Origin: Acidobacteriaceae bacterium
Lineage (GTDB): Bacteria > Acidobacteriota > Terriglobia > Terriglobales > Acidobacteriaceae
NCBI GenBank assembly: GCA_003134855.1
Contig: PLCS01000008.1
Span: 515,419-579,418 of the forward strand
Direction: 5' to 3'
Length of the DNA: 64,000 bases
The notes under the pieces are model-generated. The model saw only the letters and a program-made list of their open reading frames with translations. It ran no database searches and was not told the DNA's origin. Made by a program: the position numbers and the translations under genes. Shown here piece after piece: positions 1-9,723 of the stretch (its first letter is position 1; each line of letters opens with the position of its first letter).

Positions 1-2
1 AG

Positions 3-674
3 CAGGCGAGCGGGCGCGAGTGTGTCGTGGTCATCGACACCGGCCCGGACTTCCGCGAGCAGGCGCTGCGCAATGGCCTCACCCGCGTCGATGCGGTCTT
101 TTACACCCACTCCCACGCCGACCACATCCTGGGCATGGACGACCTGCGCCCGCTCAGCTTCACCGTCTTTCGCGAGGGCGCGCCCATTCCGCTCTACGCC
201 ACGCCGGAGACCACCGTGGTACTAAAGCACATCTTTGATTACACCTTTTCGCCGCTCGCCACTTATCCCACCCGCGCCCGTGTCCAACTGCGGCCACTGG
301 CCGAGCGGACTCCGGTTTACGGCGTCGACTTCCAGCGCGTGCCGCTGCTGCATGGCGAGATGGAGATTGCCGGCTTTCGCTTTGGTCGCGCCGCCTATAT
401 GACCGACGTGAGCGCCATCCCCGAATCGAGCTTCGTGCTTCTGCAAGGGCTGGACCATCTGATCCTCTCCGCGCTGCGCCACAAGCCCCATCCCAGCCAC
501 GCCACCGTGGAGCAGGCGGTCAGCTGGGCCAGGCGCATCGGCGCGCGCCACACCTGGCTCACCCACATTGCTCACGAACTGGGCCACGAACAGACCAACC
601 ACTCGCTGCCCGACGGCATTCGGCTGGCATACGACGGCCTCAGCCTACCCGTGAATCTGGGGACTGTGTATTGA
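3..674 (+). CDS. MBL-fold metallo-hydrolase (5' truncated, PhnP-like)
   Basis: The reading frame is open to the left edge, so the N-terminus lies outside the window; the GTG at 27 is only an internal Val. The visible part carries a metallo-beta-lactamase metal-binding signature (THSHADH, within about 40 residues of the edge). It also has a downstream His (LLHGEM), an Asp (MTDVS) and a C-terminal THIAHE histidine motif. This arrangement resembles the PhnP / phosphoribosyl cyclic phosphodiesterase branch of the superfamily, a cytosolic phosphodiesterase using two metal ions; the substrate cannot be fixed from sequence. The stop codon overlaps the ribF start (TGATG), so the two genes are translationally coupled. 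Confidence 0.85.
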   Translation, partial: QASGRECVVVIDTGPDFREQALRNGLTRVDAVFYTHSHADHILGMDDLRPLSFTVFREGAPIPLYATPETTVVLKHIFDYTFSPLATYPTRARVQLRPLAERTPVYGVDFQRVPLLHGEMEIAGFRFGRAAYMTDVSAIPESSFVLLQGLDHLILSALRHKPHPSHATVEQAVSWARRIGARHTWLTHIAHELGHEQTNHSLPDGIRLAYDGLSLPVNLGTVY

Positions 675-1684
675 TGACCGAGGGCCATGTGATTTCTGTC
701 TTTCATTCTGTTGCGGAGATTCCGGCGGGCTTTGGCCCCAGCGTCGCATCCATCGGCAACTTCGACGGTGTGCATCTGGGCCACCAGCAGATTCTATCGG
801 CGGTGGTGCGCGAAGCCCGTGAACAGGTCGCGCGGGAGCAGGGCGCGCGGGCCGTGGCCATCACCTTCGACCCACACCCGGAGCAGATTCTGCGCCCGGC
901 CCAGGCGCCGCGGCTGCTTACGCCGACTGATGAGCGCCTGCGCCTCTTGGCCCTCACCGGCATTGACGCGGTGGTGGTGCTGCCCTTTGATGAGGCGCTG
1001 GCTTCGCTCGCGGCACGGGAGTTTGTGCGCGGCATCCTGGTGGACGCTCTGGGCCTTCGCAGCCTCCATGAGGGTGGCAACTTCCGCTTCGGCCATCACG
1101 CCGAGGCCGGCGTGGCTGACCTGAAGCAACTTGGCGCTGAGTTCGGCTTTGCCGTCCACGTGCATCCTCCGGTACAGGCGCACGGACTGGAGGTTTCCAG
1201 CTCGGCGATCCGGGATTTTGTGGCTGCCGGCTACATGACCCGCGCGCGCTGGATGCTGGGACGACCCTTCGAGGTGCGCTCCACGCAGGCGCGCGGGCGC
1301 GGCATCGGCACACGGCTGCTGGTGCCCACGGTGAATCTGGCGGCTTACGACGGCCTGCTTCCCGCCTTCGGGGTCTACGTCACGCGGCTCACGCTGGGCG
1401 GGCGCAGCTTTCAGGCTGTCACCAACGTGGGCAACCGGCCCACCTTCGGCGCAGCCTCCTTTGCCGTCGAGTCGCACATTCTGGACTTCGAGCCCGTTGA
1501 ACTGGACGATCAAACGCCGATTGACCTGGAGTTCCTGCTGCGCCTGCGCGGCGAAATCAAGTGGCCAACGCCGGAGGCGCTCAAGTCGCAGATCTTCAAG
1601 GATGTGGCCAAGGCAAAGCGCTACTTCCGGCTGGCCGAAACTGCCGCTAACTCGCTAAATTGCGACCCCGCGAAGCGGGGCTAA
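674..1684 (+). CDS. ribF: Bifunctional riboflavin kinase / FAD synthetase
   Basis: RibF makes FMN from riboflavin and ATP, then FAD from FMN. The N-terminal nucleotidyltransferase half shows the family signature SIGNFDGVHLGH at about residues 26-37. The C-terminal flavokinase half shows VPTVNL and TNVGNRPTFG. The length of 336 aa is normal. I start at ATG 674, inside the TGATG overlap with the upstream gene; a TTG at 671 is the only nearby alternative. The last about 14 codons (AANSLNCDPAKRG) and the TAA stop are supplied by a palindromic repeat (1646-1690), so the native C-terminus was probably shorter or different. Identification is near certain. Confidence 0.97.
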   Translation: MTEGHVISVFHSVAEIPAGFGPSVASIGNFDGVHLGHQQILSAVVREAREQVAREQGARAVAITFDPHPEQILRPAQAPRLLTPTDERLRLLALTGIDAVVVLPFDEALASLAAREFVRGILVDALGLRSLHEGGNFRFGHHAEAGVADLKQLGAEFGFAVHVHPPVQAHGLEVSSSAIRDFVAAGYMTRARWMLGRPFEVRSTQARGRGIGTRLLVPTVNLAAYDGLLPAFGVYVTRLTLGGRSFQAVTNVGNRPTFGAASFAVESHILDFEPVELDDQTPIDLEFLLRLRGEIKWPTPEALKSQIFKDVAKAKRYFRLAETAANSLNCDPAKRG

Positions 1685-1690
1685 CTCGCG
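1646..1690 (+). repeat. GCTAAC palindromic repeat, copy A, in the ribF 3' end
   Basis: GCTAACTCGC arms flank a perfect hairpin CCCCGC-GAA-GCGGGG (1666-1680). The element encodes the end of RibF and its TAA stop. The same architecture recurs near 21524, 34167 and 62387 with different but still complementary stems. Confidence 0.8.
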
Positions 1691-1741
1691 AATTCATAAC
1701 CTATTCCATCTTAACTTCTGACGAAAAGATAAAGAATCTGC

Positions 1742-4507
1742 TTACTTCGCCACTAACTGCCGTAGAACATACTGTAAAATTCCGCCGTGCTCGAAGTACT
1801 CGATCTCCTGCGGCGTGTCGATGCGGACTTTTGCGGCAAACTCCTTCACTTCACCACCGGCTGCCGTGGCTCTAACTCTGAACGTATTGCCGTTGGCGAA
1901 TTTGGCTACGAGCAAAGTTGTCAGGCCAGGAAAGTCGTAAATCTCTTCGCCGGTCAGGCCGAGCGACTCCGCATTCTGGCCCGCCTCAAATTGCAACGGC
2001 AGTATCCCCATTCCCACCAGATTCGAGCGATGAATGCGCTCAAAGCTCTCGGCGATCACGGCTCTAACTCCCAGTAACTTCGGTCCCTTGGCCGCCCAAT
2101 CGCGCGAGCTGCCGGAGCCGTACTCTTTCCCTGCCAGGATGATCAGCGGCACGCCGCGCTCCGCGTACCGCACGCTGGCATCGAAGATCGACATAGGCTC
2201 GCCCTTGGGCAGCAAGCGCGTGACGCCGCCCTCGGTGCCCGGAGCCAGCTTGTTGCACAGCCGCACATTGGCGAAGGTGCCGCGAACCATGACTTCATGG
2301 TTGCCGCGCCGTGAGCCGTAGCTATTGAACTCCGCCGGCTTCACGCCATGCTCGGCAAGATACTTGCCTGCCGGCCCGCCAGCCTTGATGCTGCCGGCGG
2401 GCGAGATATGATCGGTAGTTACTGAGTCGCCCAGCACGGCCAGCACGCGCGCGCCCACAATCTCTGTAACCGGCGCGGGCGTCTTGGTAATTCCATCAAA
2501 GTAGGGAGCCTGTCGAATATAAGTCGAATCCGGCTCCCACTGATAGACCTCGCCGGTGGAAAACTTGAGTCCCTGCCAGGTGGCGTCGCCCAGGCTCACC
2601 GTGGCGTACTCGCTGCGGAAGCCCTCGCTGGAGACTCCCTTTTCAATCGCCTCGGCCACCTCGGCTTGCGTAGGCCAAATGTCTTTGAGATAGACCGGCT
2701 GGCCAGCCTCATCCCTGCCCAGCGAATCCGTCTCGAAGTTATGGCCAATGCTGCCTGCCAAAGCATAGGCCACCACCAGCGGCGGACTCATCAGATAGTT
2801 AGCCCGCACATCCACATTGACGCGCCCCTCGAAGTTACGGTTGCCGCTCAGCACGCTCACCGCAACCAATCCATGTTCGTCGATGCTCTTTGAAACATCA
2901 GCAGGCAGCGGCCCGGAGTTACCTATGCAAGTTGTGCATCCGTAACCCACCACATTGAAGCGCAGCTTTTCAAGATAAGTTAGCAAGCCGGCCTTAGCGT
3001 AGTAATCCGTAACCACCCTCGATCCCGGCGCCAGCGAAGTCTTCACCCACGGCGGCACAGTAAGGCCTTTTTCGACAGCCTTTTTAGCCAGAATCCCCGC
3101 CGCCATCATCACCGAAGGGTTCGAGGTGTTAGTGCAACTCGTGATGGCTGCAATCACCACCGAGCCATGATCAAGATACAAATCCGGATCGACGCCAAAG
3201 CGGCCTTGTACAGTTGTGGCTGGATGGGATCCGGTAACTCCCGTGTCGATCACTCCGCCACGCTCCCAGTTAGCCGCCGTGCGCGTGCCCAGCGGCTTGG
3301 CGGTAGGCGATAGTAGCGCGGGGAGTTGCCCGGCAAAGCTGGCCGCCGCATCCTTCAGCAGCACGCGGTCCTGCGGACGCTTGGGACCGGCGACGCTGGG
3401 TTCGACCGTCGCCAGGTCCAGCTCCAAAGTTTGCGTATATTCAGCCTCCGGCGAGTCAGCCGTGTGGAATAATCCCTGTTCCTTGTAATAATCCTCGACC
3501 AGGGCAATCTGCTCCTCGCTGCGTCCCGTCAGCCGCAGATAGCGCAGCGTCTCGGCGTCCACCGGGAAGATGCCGCAAGTGGCGCCGTACTCGGGAGCCA
3601 TGTTACTGATCGTCGCGCGGTCTGCCAGCGGCAGCGCAGCCACACCGGGGCCAAAGAACTCCACAAACTTGCCCACCACGCCCAGTTTGCGCAGTGCCTG
3701 AGTTACTGTCAGCACTAAGTCGGTCGCCGTAGCGCCCTCGCGCAGTTTGCCCGTGAGGCGGAAGCCCACTACCTGCGGCACCAGCATCGAGATAGCCTGC
3801 CCCAGCATCGCTGCCTCGGCTTCGATGCCGCCCACGCCCCAGCCAAGAACGCCCAGGCCGTTGATCATCGTGGTGTGCGAGTCAGTGCCCACCAGCGTAT
3901 CAGGATAGGCTACTAACTCACCGCCTAACTCCGCCGTGAAGACCACGCGCGCCAGGTACTCCAGATTCACCTGGTGGCAGATGCCCATCCCCGGCGGCAC
4001 GGCGCTGAAGTTATGGAAGGCCGTTTGCCCCCACTTTAGAAATGCGTAGCGCTCGCGGTTGCGTTCAAACTCCAGTAGCGCGTTGGCGTCGTAAGCGCCC
4101 GCGCTCCCATACTCGTCTACCTGCACCGAATGGTCAATAACTAACTCGGCGGGAACCAAAGGATTCACACGCTCCGGATCTCCGCCCAGCGTCCGGATGG
4201 CGTCGCGCATCGCGGCCAGATCGACCACCGCTGGTACGCCGGTAAAATCCTGCATCAGCACCCGCGCCGGCATATAGGCGATCTCACGGCTCGGCTCGGC
4301 CTTGGCCTCCCAGTTAGCCAGAAACTCAATCTCCGTAGCCGTCACGTTGACGCCATCCTCGCGGCGCAGCAGGTTCTCCAGCAGTATCTTCAGGCTGAAG
4401 GGCAGCCGGTTCAGGTTGAAGCCGCGCGCCTCTAAAGCCGGCAAGCGGTAAATCGTATAACTGCGGTTGCCGGATACAAGTGTTGCCTTGCTGTCAAAAC
4501 TATTCAT
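1742..4507 (-). CDS. acnA: Aconitate hydratase A
   Basis: This 921-aa protein has the full AcnA/IRP-type architecture, with the swivelling domain at the C-terminus. It interconverts citrate and isocitrate in the TCA cycle through a [4Fe-4S] cluster. Cluster ligands are visible as SCTNTS near residue 457 and [10 protein letters not shown] near residue 524. [19 protein letters not shown] and the C-terminal [13 protein letters not shown] substrate-binding motif are intact. It lies 51 bp downstream of the cimA-like gene on the same strand, so the two may be co-transcribed. Start ATG at 4507 follows a purine-rich stretch (GGAAGAAAGG on the minus strand). Confidence 0.97.
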   Translation of the reverse strand: MNSFDSKATLVSGNRSYTIYRLPALEARGFNLNRLPFSLKILLENLLRREDGVNVTATEIEFLANWEAKAEPSREIAYMPARVLMQDFTGVPAVVDLAAMRDAIRTLGGDPERVNPLVPAELVIDHSVQVDEYGSAGAYDANALLEFERNRERYAFLKWGQTAFHNFSAVPPGMGICHQVNLEYLARVVFTAELGGELVAYPDTLVGTDSHTTMINGLGVLGWGVGGIEAEAAMLGQAISMLVPQVVGFRLTGKLREGATATDLVLTVTQALRKLGVVGKFVEFFGPGVAALPLADRATISNMAPEYGATCGIFPVDAETLRYLRLTGRSEEQIALVEDYYKEQGLFHTADSPEAEYTQTLELDLATVEPSVAGPKRPQDRVLLKDAAASFAGQLPALLSPTAKPLGTRTAANWERGGVIDTGVTGSHPATTVQGRFGVDPDLYLDHGSVVIAAITSCTNTSNPSVMMAAGILAKKAVEKGLTVPPWVKTSLAPGSRVVTDYYAKAGLLTYLEKLRFNVVGYGCTTCIGNSGPLPADVSKSIDEHGLVAVSVLSGNRNFEGRVNVDVRANYLMSPPLVVAYALAGSIGHNFETDSLGRDEAGQPVYLKDIWPTQAEVAEAIEKGVSSEGFRSEYATVSLGDATWQGLKFSTGEVYQWEPDSTYIRQAPYFDGITKTPAPVTEIVGARVLAVLGDSVTTDHISPAGSIKAGGPAGKYLAEHGVKPAEFNSYGSRRGNHEVMVRGTFANVRLCNKLAPGTEGGVTRLLPKGEPMSIFDASVRYAERGVPLIILAGKEYGSGSSRDWAAKGPKLLGVRAVIAESFERIHRSNLVGMGILPLQFEAGQNAESLGLTGEEIYDFPGLTTLLVAKFANGNTFRVRATAAGGEVKEFAAKVRIDTPQEIEYFEHGGILQYVLRQLVAK

Positions 4508-4558
4508 CGGGGAAGGACCTTTCTTCCGCGCGCGGGCGGAAACAGTTTCAATTCCGAG

Positions 4559-6193
4559 TTATTCGGGATCTATCTGCAGCCAATAATGGAAGCCGTCTAC
4601 AATGGCCATCAGCGCCGCCTGGTTCAAATCGCTGCTGACTCCCGCTGTGGTCCAGGGCTCATGGCCGTCGGCGTGGAAGCTGACCGTGACGCGAACGTGA
4701 GCCGCCGTGTCCTGCGCGGATACATCAATGGCCGTGACGCTGAATCTGCCTAAGTGCATCCGCGCGATGGCCGGGTGCCATTTTTCCAATTCGCTCCGCA
4801 TGGCTTTGGTAAGCGCATCTACCGGACCGGCGCCCTCTGCTCGTGTTACAGTAACTCTGGAGTCGCCCAGGCGCAGCGACATCGAGGCCTGTACGTATCT
4901 GTCCCCGGATTCGTCGGATTCGTCGATCACTCTCCAGCTTTTCACGCTGAAGCGATTCTTCAGTGTATTGACCACCTTCATGCAGGCCAGCTTGAAGGAA
5001 ACTTCACTGGCCGTGTAACCGTCGCCTTCGATCATTGCCTGGTTGTCGTCCATGAACTCCTGAGCTTGCGCGGAGTCAAGAGGAACACCGATCGCTTTCG
5101 AGAGCAGAATGATGTTGGCCTTTCCCGACTGGCCGTTCACTCCGATGACAGGGACGGCGCCGACTTTGGAGGGATCGCACCACAGGTAAGCGCCGGGGTT
5201 CTTGCGTTCGCTGCTGCCATGCATTCCGGCCCAGGTCCCAAATGCTCCCGTGCCAACAATCGGAGCACCATGCGGCGCTTCAATCCCGAAGGCCTCATAA
5301 GCCGAATGCGCGAGGTTAGTTAGCTCTGCAAGCGATTCTGGAGTTACAAACTCAGCTTCGCCTCTGAGTTGCATACTGCCGATAACAGTGGTCAGGTTTA
5401 CGTTGCCGCAGCGCTCGCCCGTTCCCAGCAGAGTGCCTTGAACCTGAACCGCTCCGGCGAGAATGGCGGCGCGCGTGTTGGCAACCCCAAAGCCGCGATC
5501 GGTGTGGCCATGAAATCCGAAGTTAGCTCCGGGATAACTCTGCGCCAGGCCGCCAATGACCTGAGCGACTTCTTCAGGATTGGCGCCGCCAGTGGTGTCG
5601 CAAACAATGATCCGGCTTACTTGCTGGCGGGCGCACTGCGCAATCATCTGGTGTAAATAATCCAGGCTGCGCCGGCTGAAATCGGCGTCGCAATGGTTGC
5701 CGTTTTCGCGGCGGCCGCAAGCGGCGTCCATCGCGTGCTCCAGGTCCACGATCACTTCCAGGCCGCTGTCTTGCAGGCACGCAATGGTTTCGTAGGCCAT
5801 CAGCAGGTTTTCTTCCGGCGTCGTCTCCAGGGACTTCTTCACATCGAGCAGCCTGGATTTGACGACAATGACCGCTACGGGAACGCGCTTCCTGCGGTTG
5901 ACGATGAATTGCACGTCGGGCCATTCCTGCACCTTGGCGCCGTGGCCGCGCGTTCTGCCAAACAAAGCCAGTTTCATCGCGCCCGTATCGGCCGATTCCA
6001 GGGCGCTGGATAAATCGCTTACAAATTGATTTGCGCCGGCAAAGCCGATTTCGGCGTAGCGAAAGCCAAAGGCTGCCATGCGCTCCAGCAGGCTGACGGC
6101 ATTCGGCACGGAGATGTCGATGTTCGGCTGTTGCATGCCGTCGCGAAGGCTGGTATCGAAGAGCTCGACTTTTCTAACGTGAATTTCCTTCAT
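4559..6193 (-). CDS. cimA: Citramalate synthase-like DRE-TIM metallolyase
   Basis: CimA condenses pyruvate and acetyl-CoA to (R)-citramalate, the threonine-independent entry to isoleucine. The 544-aa length fits a TIM barrel plus a LeuA-type regulatory domain (about residues 400-540). Catalytic FDTSLRDG sits at residues 12-19, the metal-binding HGHTDRGFG near residue 226 and TGERCGNVN near 255. Compared with textbook CimA, the signatures are divergent (GMQQPNIDISV after the DRDG motif; WAGMHGSSERKNPGAY where most have a FAHKGGIHVSA-type motif). An isopropylmalate or homocitrate synthase activity is therefore not excluded, but length and domain order fit CimA best. It is upstream of acnA in the same direction. 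Confidence 0.8.
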   Translation of the reverse strand: MKEIHVRKVELFDTSLRDGMQQPNIDISVPNAVSLLERMAAFGFRYAEIGFAGANQFVSDLSSALESADTGAMKLALFGRTRGHGAKVQEWPDVQFIVNRRKRVPVAVIVVKSRLLDVKKSLETTPEENLLMAYETIACLQDSGLEVIVDLEHAMDAACGRRENGNHCDADFSRRSLDYLHQMIAQCARQQVSRIIVCDTTGGANPEEVAQVIGGLAQSYPGANFGFHGHTDRGFGVANTRAAILAGAVQVQGTLLGTGERCGNVNLTTVIGSMQLRGEAEFVTPESLAELTNLAHSAYEAFGIEAPHGAPIVGTGAFGTWAGMHGSSERKNPGAYLWCDPSKVGAVPVIGVNGQSGKANIILLSKAIGVPLDSAQAQEFMDDNQAMIEGDGYTASEVSFKLACMKVVNTLKNRFSVKSWRVIDESDESGDRYVQASMSLRLGDSRVTVTRAEGAGPVDALTKAMRSELEKWHPAIARMHLGRFSVTAIDVSAQDTAAHVRVTVSFHADGHEPWTTAGVSSDLNQAALMAIVDGFHYWLQIDPE

Positions 6194-6452
6194 TTGTCCC
6201 TGCGCCCGATTGTGAGAATGTCCTGCTAAGGATTGTTCTGACGGCAGAATTGCGAATTCCCATCACGTCCCTGCCGAGGCTTCCTCGAACTTCCAGAATA
6301 ACAGGGAACGTGCGCGGGTTCCCAGGTCTTGGAATCGAGCGGGAAGACAGGGCCGCATTTGGAGCAGCCTGCCAAAGCCAACTCCAATCTGCTATCTTCA
6401 CAGGTTACGACTTTTTATCCCGACATCCCCGCCGTGCCGAGGTTCATTGCTC

Positions 6453-7730
6453 ATGCCCGAGCTGTCCCGCCGTCCGCCGCCGCCTTTCTTCCGCTGGGCT
6501 GTTCTTGTTTTCGTCAGCCTGGCCATGTTCGGCAACTACTACGTCTACGACTGCATTGCGCCGGTCGCCGACCTGCTCTCCAAGCAGCTTGGCTTTTCCG
6601 ACTCCAATATCGGACTGCTCCAGGCAATCTACAGCTTCCCGAATCTGATCATGGTGCTGATCGGCGGCTATCTTGTCGACCGCATCGGCGCGCGCAAGGC
6701 GATCTTTCTCTTCGGAACCACCTGCCTGATCGGAGCGATTGTCACCGTGCTTTCCGGCCATCTTGTCCCGATGGCCACGGGGCGGCTGATCTTCGGCGTC
6801 GGCGCTGAATCCCTCATCGTCGCCGTGACCACGGCCATCGCAAAATGGTTCCGGGGCAAGGAACTGAGCTTCGCCTTCGGCATCAACCTGATGATTGCGC
6901 GCGCCGGCACCTTGATGGCGCAGAGGTCGCCCACCTGGGCCCGGTTCGCCTACACCAGTTGGCGCACGCCGCTGTTGATCTCCGTGGCCTTTGCCACCTT
7001 TTGCGTGATCGGAGCGCTGATTTACTGGGGAATGGAGGTTTACGCGGAAAAGAGCTATGAACTGGCTCATGCCGGGCCGACCGACAAGGTGGTCTTCAGC
7101 GATTTGTTCCATTTCGGAGTTTCTTTCTGGTATATCGTCGCGCTGTGCGTGGTCTTCTATTCGGCGATCTTTCCCTTTGAGACCTTCGCCTACAAATTCT
7201 TCATGGATGCGCACGGCACGACCCGCGAGATGGCGGGTACGCTGATTGGCAATCTAACCATTAGCACCATGGTCGGCACGCCGCTGCTCGGGTTGTTTGT
7301 CGACAAGATCGGTAAGCGCGCGCTGCTGATGATGATCGGCTCGGTGCTGCTGGTTCCCGTTTATTTGATGATGGCCTATACCCATACTCAGGCGACGCTC
7401 TATCTGCCGATGGCGATGATGGGCATCGCCTTCTCGCTGGTCCCGGCAGTGATCTGGCCCTCGGTGGCTTACATCGTGGACCAGAACAAGCTGGGTACGG
7501 CCTACGGACTGATGACCGTGGTTCAGAACATGGGGTTCTTCGGCTTCAACCTGGGCATCGGCTGGGCCAACGACCATGGCCACGCCAGTGCAACGAATCC
7601 CTACGGCTACCACATGGGCATGTGGATCTTCTCCATTCTGGGTCTGCTGGGGATGCTTTTTGCTTTCCTGCTGCGGCAAAGAGAATTAGGCCCGCATGGG
7701 CACGGCCTGGAGACTATCACCGCCAGCTGA
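6453..7730 (+). CDS. MFS transporter, MFSD1-like
   Basis: A 425-aa polytopic membrane protein with about 12 hydrophobic segments. The MFS loop motif after TM2 is present (GGYLVDRIGARKA, residues about 70-82). The N-terminal stretch FGNYYVYDCIAPVADLL and AIYSFPNLIMVLIGGYLVDR resembles the MFSD1 branch of the superfamily, whose eukaryotic member exports dipeptides from lysosomes. A bacterial substrate cannot be inferred. ATG 6453 is preferred over TTG 6447; no clear Shine-Dalgarno is seen. It converges with the TonB-like gene. Confidence 0.85.
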   Translation: MPELSRRPPPPFFRWAVLVFVSLAMFGNYYVYDCIAPVADLLSKQLGFSDSNIGLLQAIYSFPNLIMVLIGGYLVDRIGARKAIFLFGTTCLIGAIVTVLSGHLVPMATGRLIFGVGAESLIVAVTTAIAKWFRGKELSFAFGINLMIARAGTLMAQRSPTWARFAYTSWRTPLLISVAFATFCVIGALIYWGMEVYAEKSYELAHAGPTDKVVFSDLFHFGVSFWYIVALCVVFYSAIFPFETFAYKFFMDAHGTTREMAGTLIGNLTISTMVGTPLLGLFVDKIGKRALLMMIGSVLLVPVYLMMAYTHTQATLYLPMAMMGIAFSLVPAVIWPSVAYIVDQNKLGTAYGLMTVVQNMGFFGFNLGIGWANDHGHASATNPYGYHMGMWIFSILGLLGMLFAFLLRQRELGPHGHGLETITAS

Positions 7731-7763
7731 GATTAGCGCTCGGACGAATGCCTATTCGCTTCC

Positions 7764-8822
7764 CTACCGCTGCTCCTCCATGTTATAGAGGAAGAACGCC
7801 CGCAGCTCCAGGTACGGGCCGTGGAAGTCCCTGGGCAGCGGAGGGTAATTCGAGCCGGTCAGCGCGCCCCATGCTGCGCGGTCGAGCGCCACGTCGCCGC
7901 TGCGGCCCTCCAGCACCAGGCTGCCGTCCATCAGCCGCCCGTTGGGCAGAACCTTGAAGCGGATCGCCACCATTCCCGACTTCAGAATCGGCGGGTTGAC
8001 CTCGTCGGGAATCAACGGATCCCAGGTTCGCTCCGTCTCCCGGTGCCAGCGCTGCAGCCACCCATTGAAGTCCACGCCCTGAGTGTCGGAGAGCACCTCG
8101 ATACCGCCCGAGCCGGCGCCGGGATGCATTCTGAGGCCGCCGTCGGAGGGAAGATTGCCCGCGCCCATGCCGGGGTTCCGCGATGCGCCCTTCATGGCGT
8201 CGCGCAACGCGTCGGCGGGGTTCTGCGAGTTCATCGCGAAGTTGGGACGCGCCGGCACGGCCGCCGGACGAGGCGCTTCCACCTGCGATTGCTGATTGGG
8301 CGGTATGGGCGGCGGCGGGGGAGCCGGTGCGGCGGCTTGCGGCGCGGGCTCCGGGGCGGGCGGCGGCGGTGCGGCCTTGTTCATCTCCTCCAGCGTCTTC
8401 TTGTCGATCTGGGGATGCGGCGCCGGAACCGGCTTGATCTCAACCTTGGGCTCCCATTTCGGCGTATCCATGTAGGTAAATTCTTGATGTTGCTGGATAG
8501 TCTTGCTGGAATCGACCACCACCGGCACTTTGAAGACGTACTGCGGAAGCCAGGTCAACGCGGAGAGCAGCAGGGCGTGGACGAGGATGGCGATCCAGAT
8601 GCCCTCGCGCAGCCGCGCCCAGCGCCGCTCATCCTCCAGGTCGCTGATCAACTCCAGAAGCTCGTGGGTATCGTAATCCACCCAGCGCGAACCGCGAACC
8701 ACCGGGGAGGCGGACGCCGCCGGGTGCGGCGTCTCACCCAATGCCGGAGCGCCCCCAGCGGGAGTGGTCTCTGCTGGCTCGTTGGCCTCGTTCACGTCGA
8801 TGGGCGATTCGTCGGTGAGCAT
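7764..8822 (-). CDS. TonB-family energy transducer-like protein
   Basis: The 352-aa protein has an acidic cytoplasmic N-terminus and one membrane segment (about residues 74-94). A Pro/Ala-rich periplasmic linker follows (about 150-185), then a C-terminal TonB-like domain (about 255-350) with RFKVLPNGRLMDGSLVLEGRSGD. TonB proteins couple the ExbBD proton motor to outer-membrane receptors. No exbB/exbD or receptor gene is adjacent, so a role as a stand-alone TonB_C protein is equally possible. ATG at 8822 is preceded by AGGAA. Confidence 0.75.
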   Translation of the reverse strand: MLTDESPIDVNEANEPAETTPAGGAPALGETPHPAASASPVVRGSRWVDYDTHELLELISDLEDERRWARLREGIWIAILVHALLLSALTWLPQYVFKVPVVVDSSKTIQQHQEFTYMDTPKWEPKVEIKPVPAPHPQIDKKTLEEMNKAAPPPPAPEPAPQAAAPAPPPPPIPPNQQSQVEAPRPAAVPARPNFAMNSQNPADALRDAMKGASRNPGMGAGNLPSDGGLRMHPGAGSGGIEVLSDTQGVDFNGWLQRWHRETERTWDPLIPDEVNPPILKSGMVAIRFKVLPNGRLMDGSLVLEGRSGDVALDRAAWGALTGSNYPPLPRDFHGPYLELRAFFLYNMEEQR

Positions 8823-8982
8823 TCGTTCCTGAGAATCCAGCTGGAGCGCACTCGCGCTCAGCCGCTCCGTTTCGAGTCCTTTCCTTCTATTCTCTCATCC
8901 CGGTAATCATCCTGCCCATCGCCGCGGCCCGTACAATGGTTCCTGATAGTAAGACGGATTGTCCGGCGGAAGGGAACCCGGT

Positions 8983-9600
8983 TTGAAAGCAGTATTTCTT
9001 CGTTTAATGGCCAAATGGAAGCTTGTGCTGATGCCCGTCCTTGCCAAGCTTGGCTTTTGGGGCGTGGGCGCGTGGGCGCTGCTGGACTCGTCCACCATCC
9101 CCGTCCCCATGGATGCGATCCTGGCCGTCTATGTCTGGAACGACAAAAGCCATTTCTGGATTTATTGCCTGCTCGCCGCCGCGGGTTCGGCCGTGGGCGG
9201 CCTGCTGCCCTACGGGCTGGGCCGGGCCGGCGGCGAACTCTTCCTGCTCAAGCGCGTCAATCGCAAACGCTACGAGCGGATACGCGCCCGCTTCGAGCGC
9301 CAGGAGTTCCTGGCCATGATGATTCCCTCCATGCTGCCTCCGCCCACGCCCTGGAAGGCCTGCGTCTTTGCCGCCGGCGTCTTCGAAATGCGCGTCGTCC
9401 CGTTTATGCTGTCGGTCTTTTGCGGCAGGATGGTCCGCTGGCTGGTGCTCTCGCTGCTGGTGCTCAAGCTGGGTCCGGGCGCGGTGGGGCTTATCGAACA
9501 CCACGGACCGGCTCTGCTGGCCATCGTCGGCGGCCTGGCGGTTATTGGCTTTGCTTGGTGGTGGTTGCGCAAGAGGCGCGCCGGGAAACTGATAGGTTAA
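8983..9600 (+). CDS. DedA/YqaA-type VTT-domain membrane protein
   Basis: About 205 aa with several hydrophobic segments. DSSTIPVPMDAIL near the N-terminus and LLPYGLGRAGGELF resemble the membrane re-entrant region of the DedA/VTT (SNARE-associated) superfamily, proposed lipid scramblases or flippases linked to undecaprenyl-phosphate recycling. I use TTG 8983 because GGAAGGGA lies 8 nt upstream. ATG 9007 has no ribosome-binding site but would also preserve the domain. It reads divergently from the TonB-like gene. Confidence 0.75.
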   Translation: MKAVFLRLMAKWKLVLMPVLAKLGFWGVGAWALLDSSTIPVPMDAILAVYVWNDKSHFWIYCLLAAAGSAVGGLLPYGLGRAGGELFLLKRVNRKRYERIRARFERQEFLAMMIPSMLPPPTPWKACVFAAGVFEMRVVPFMLSVFCGRMVRWLVLSLLVLKLGPGAVGLIEHHGPALLAIVGGLAVIGFAWWWLRKRRAGKLIG

Positions 9601-9723
9601 ATGTGATTTACTTTCTTTCACGAACCTGGCGATCCTTCGGTGTCTGGGACAATTCGAGCGATAAAATGGACCTGATTGCTGAAGCGCACGACGGTTACCT
9701 ATTCAACCGGAAGGAGAAGACTC

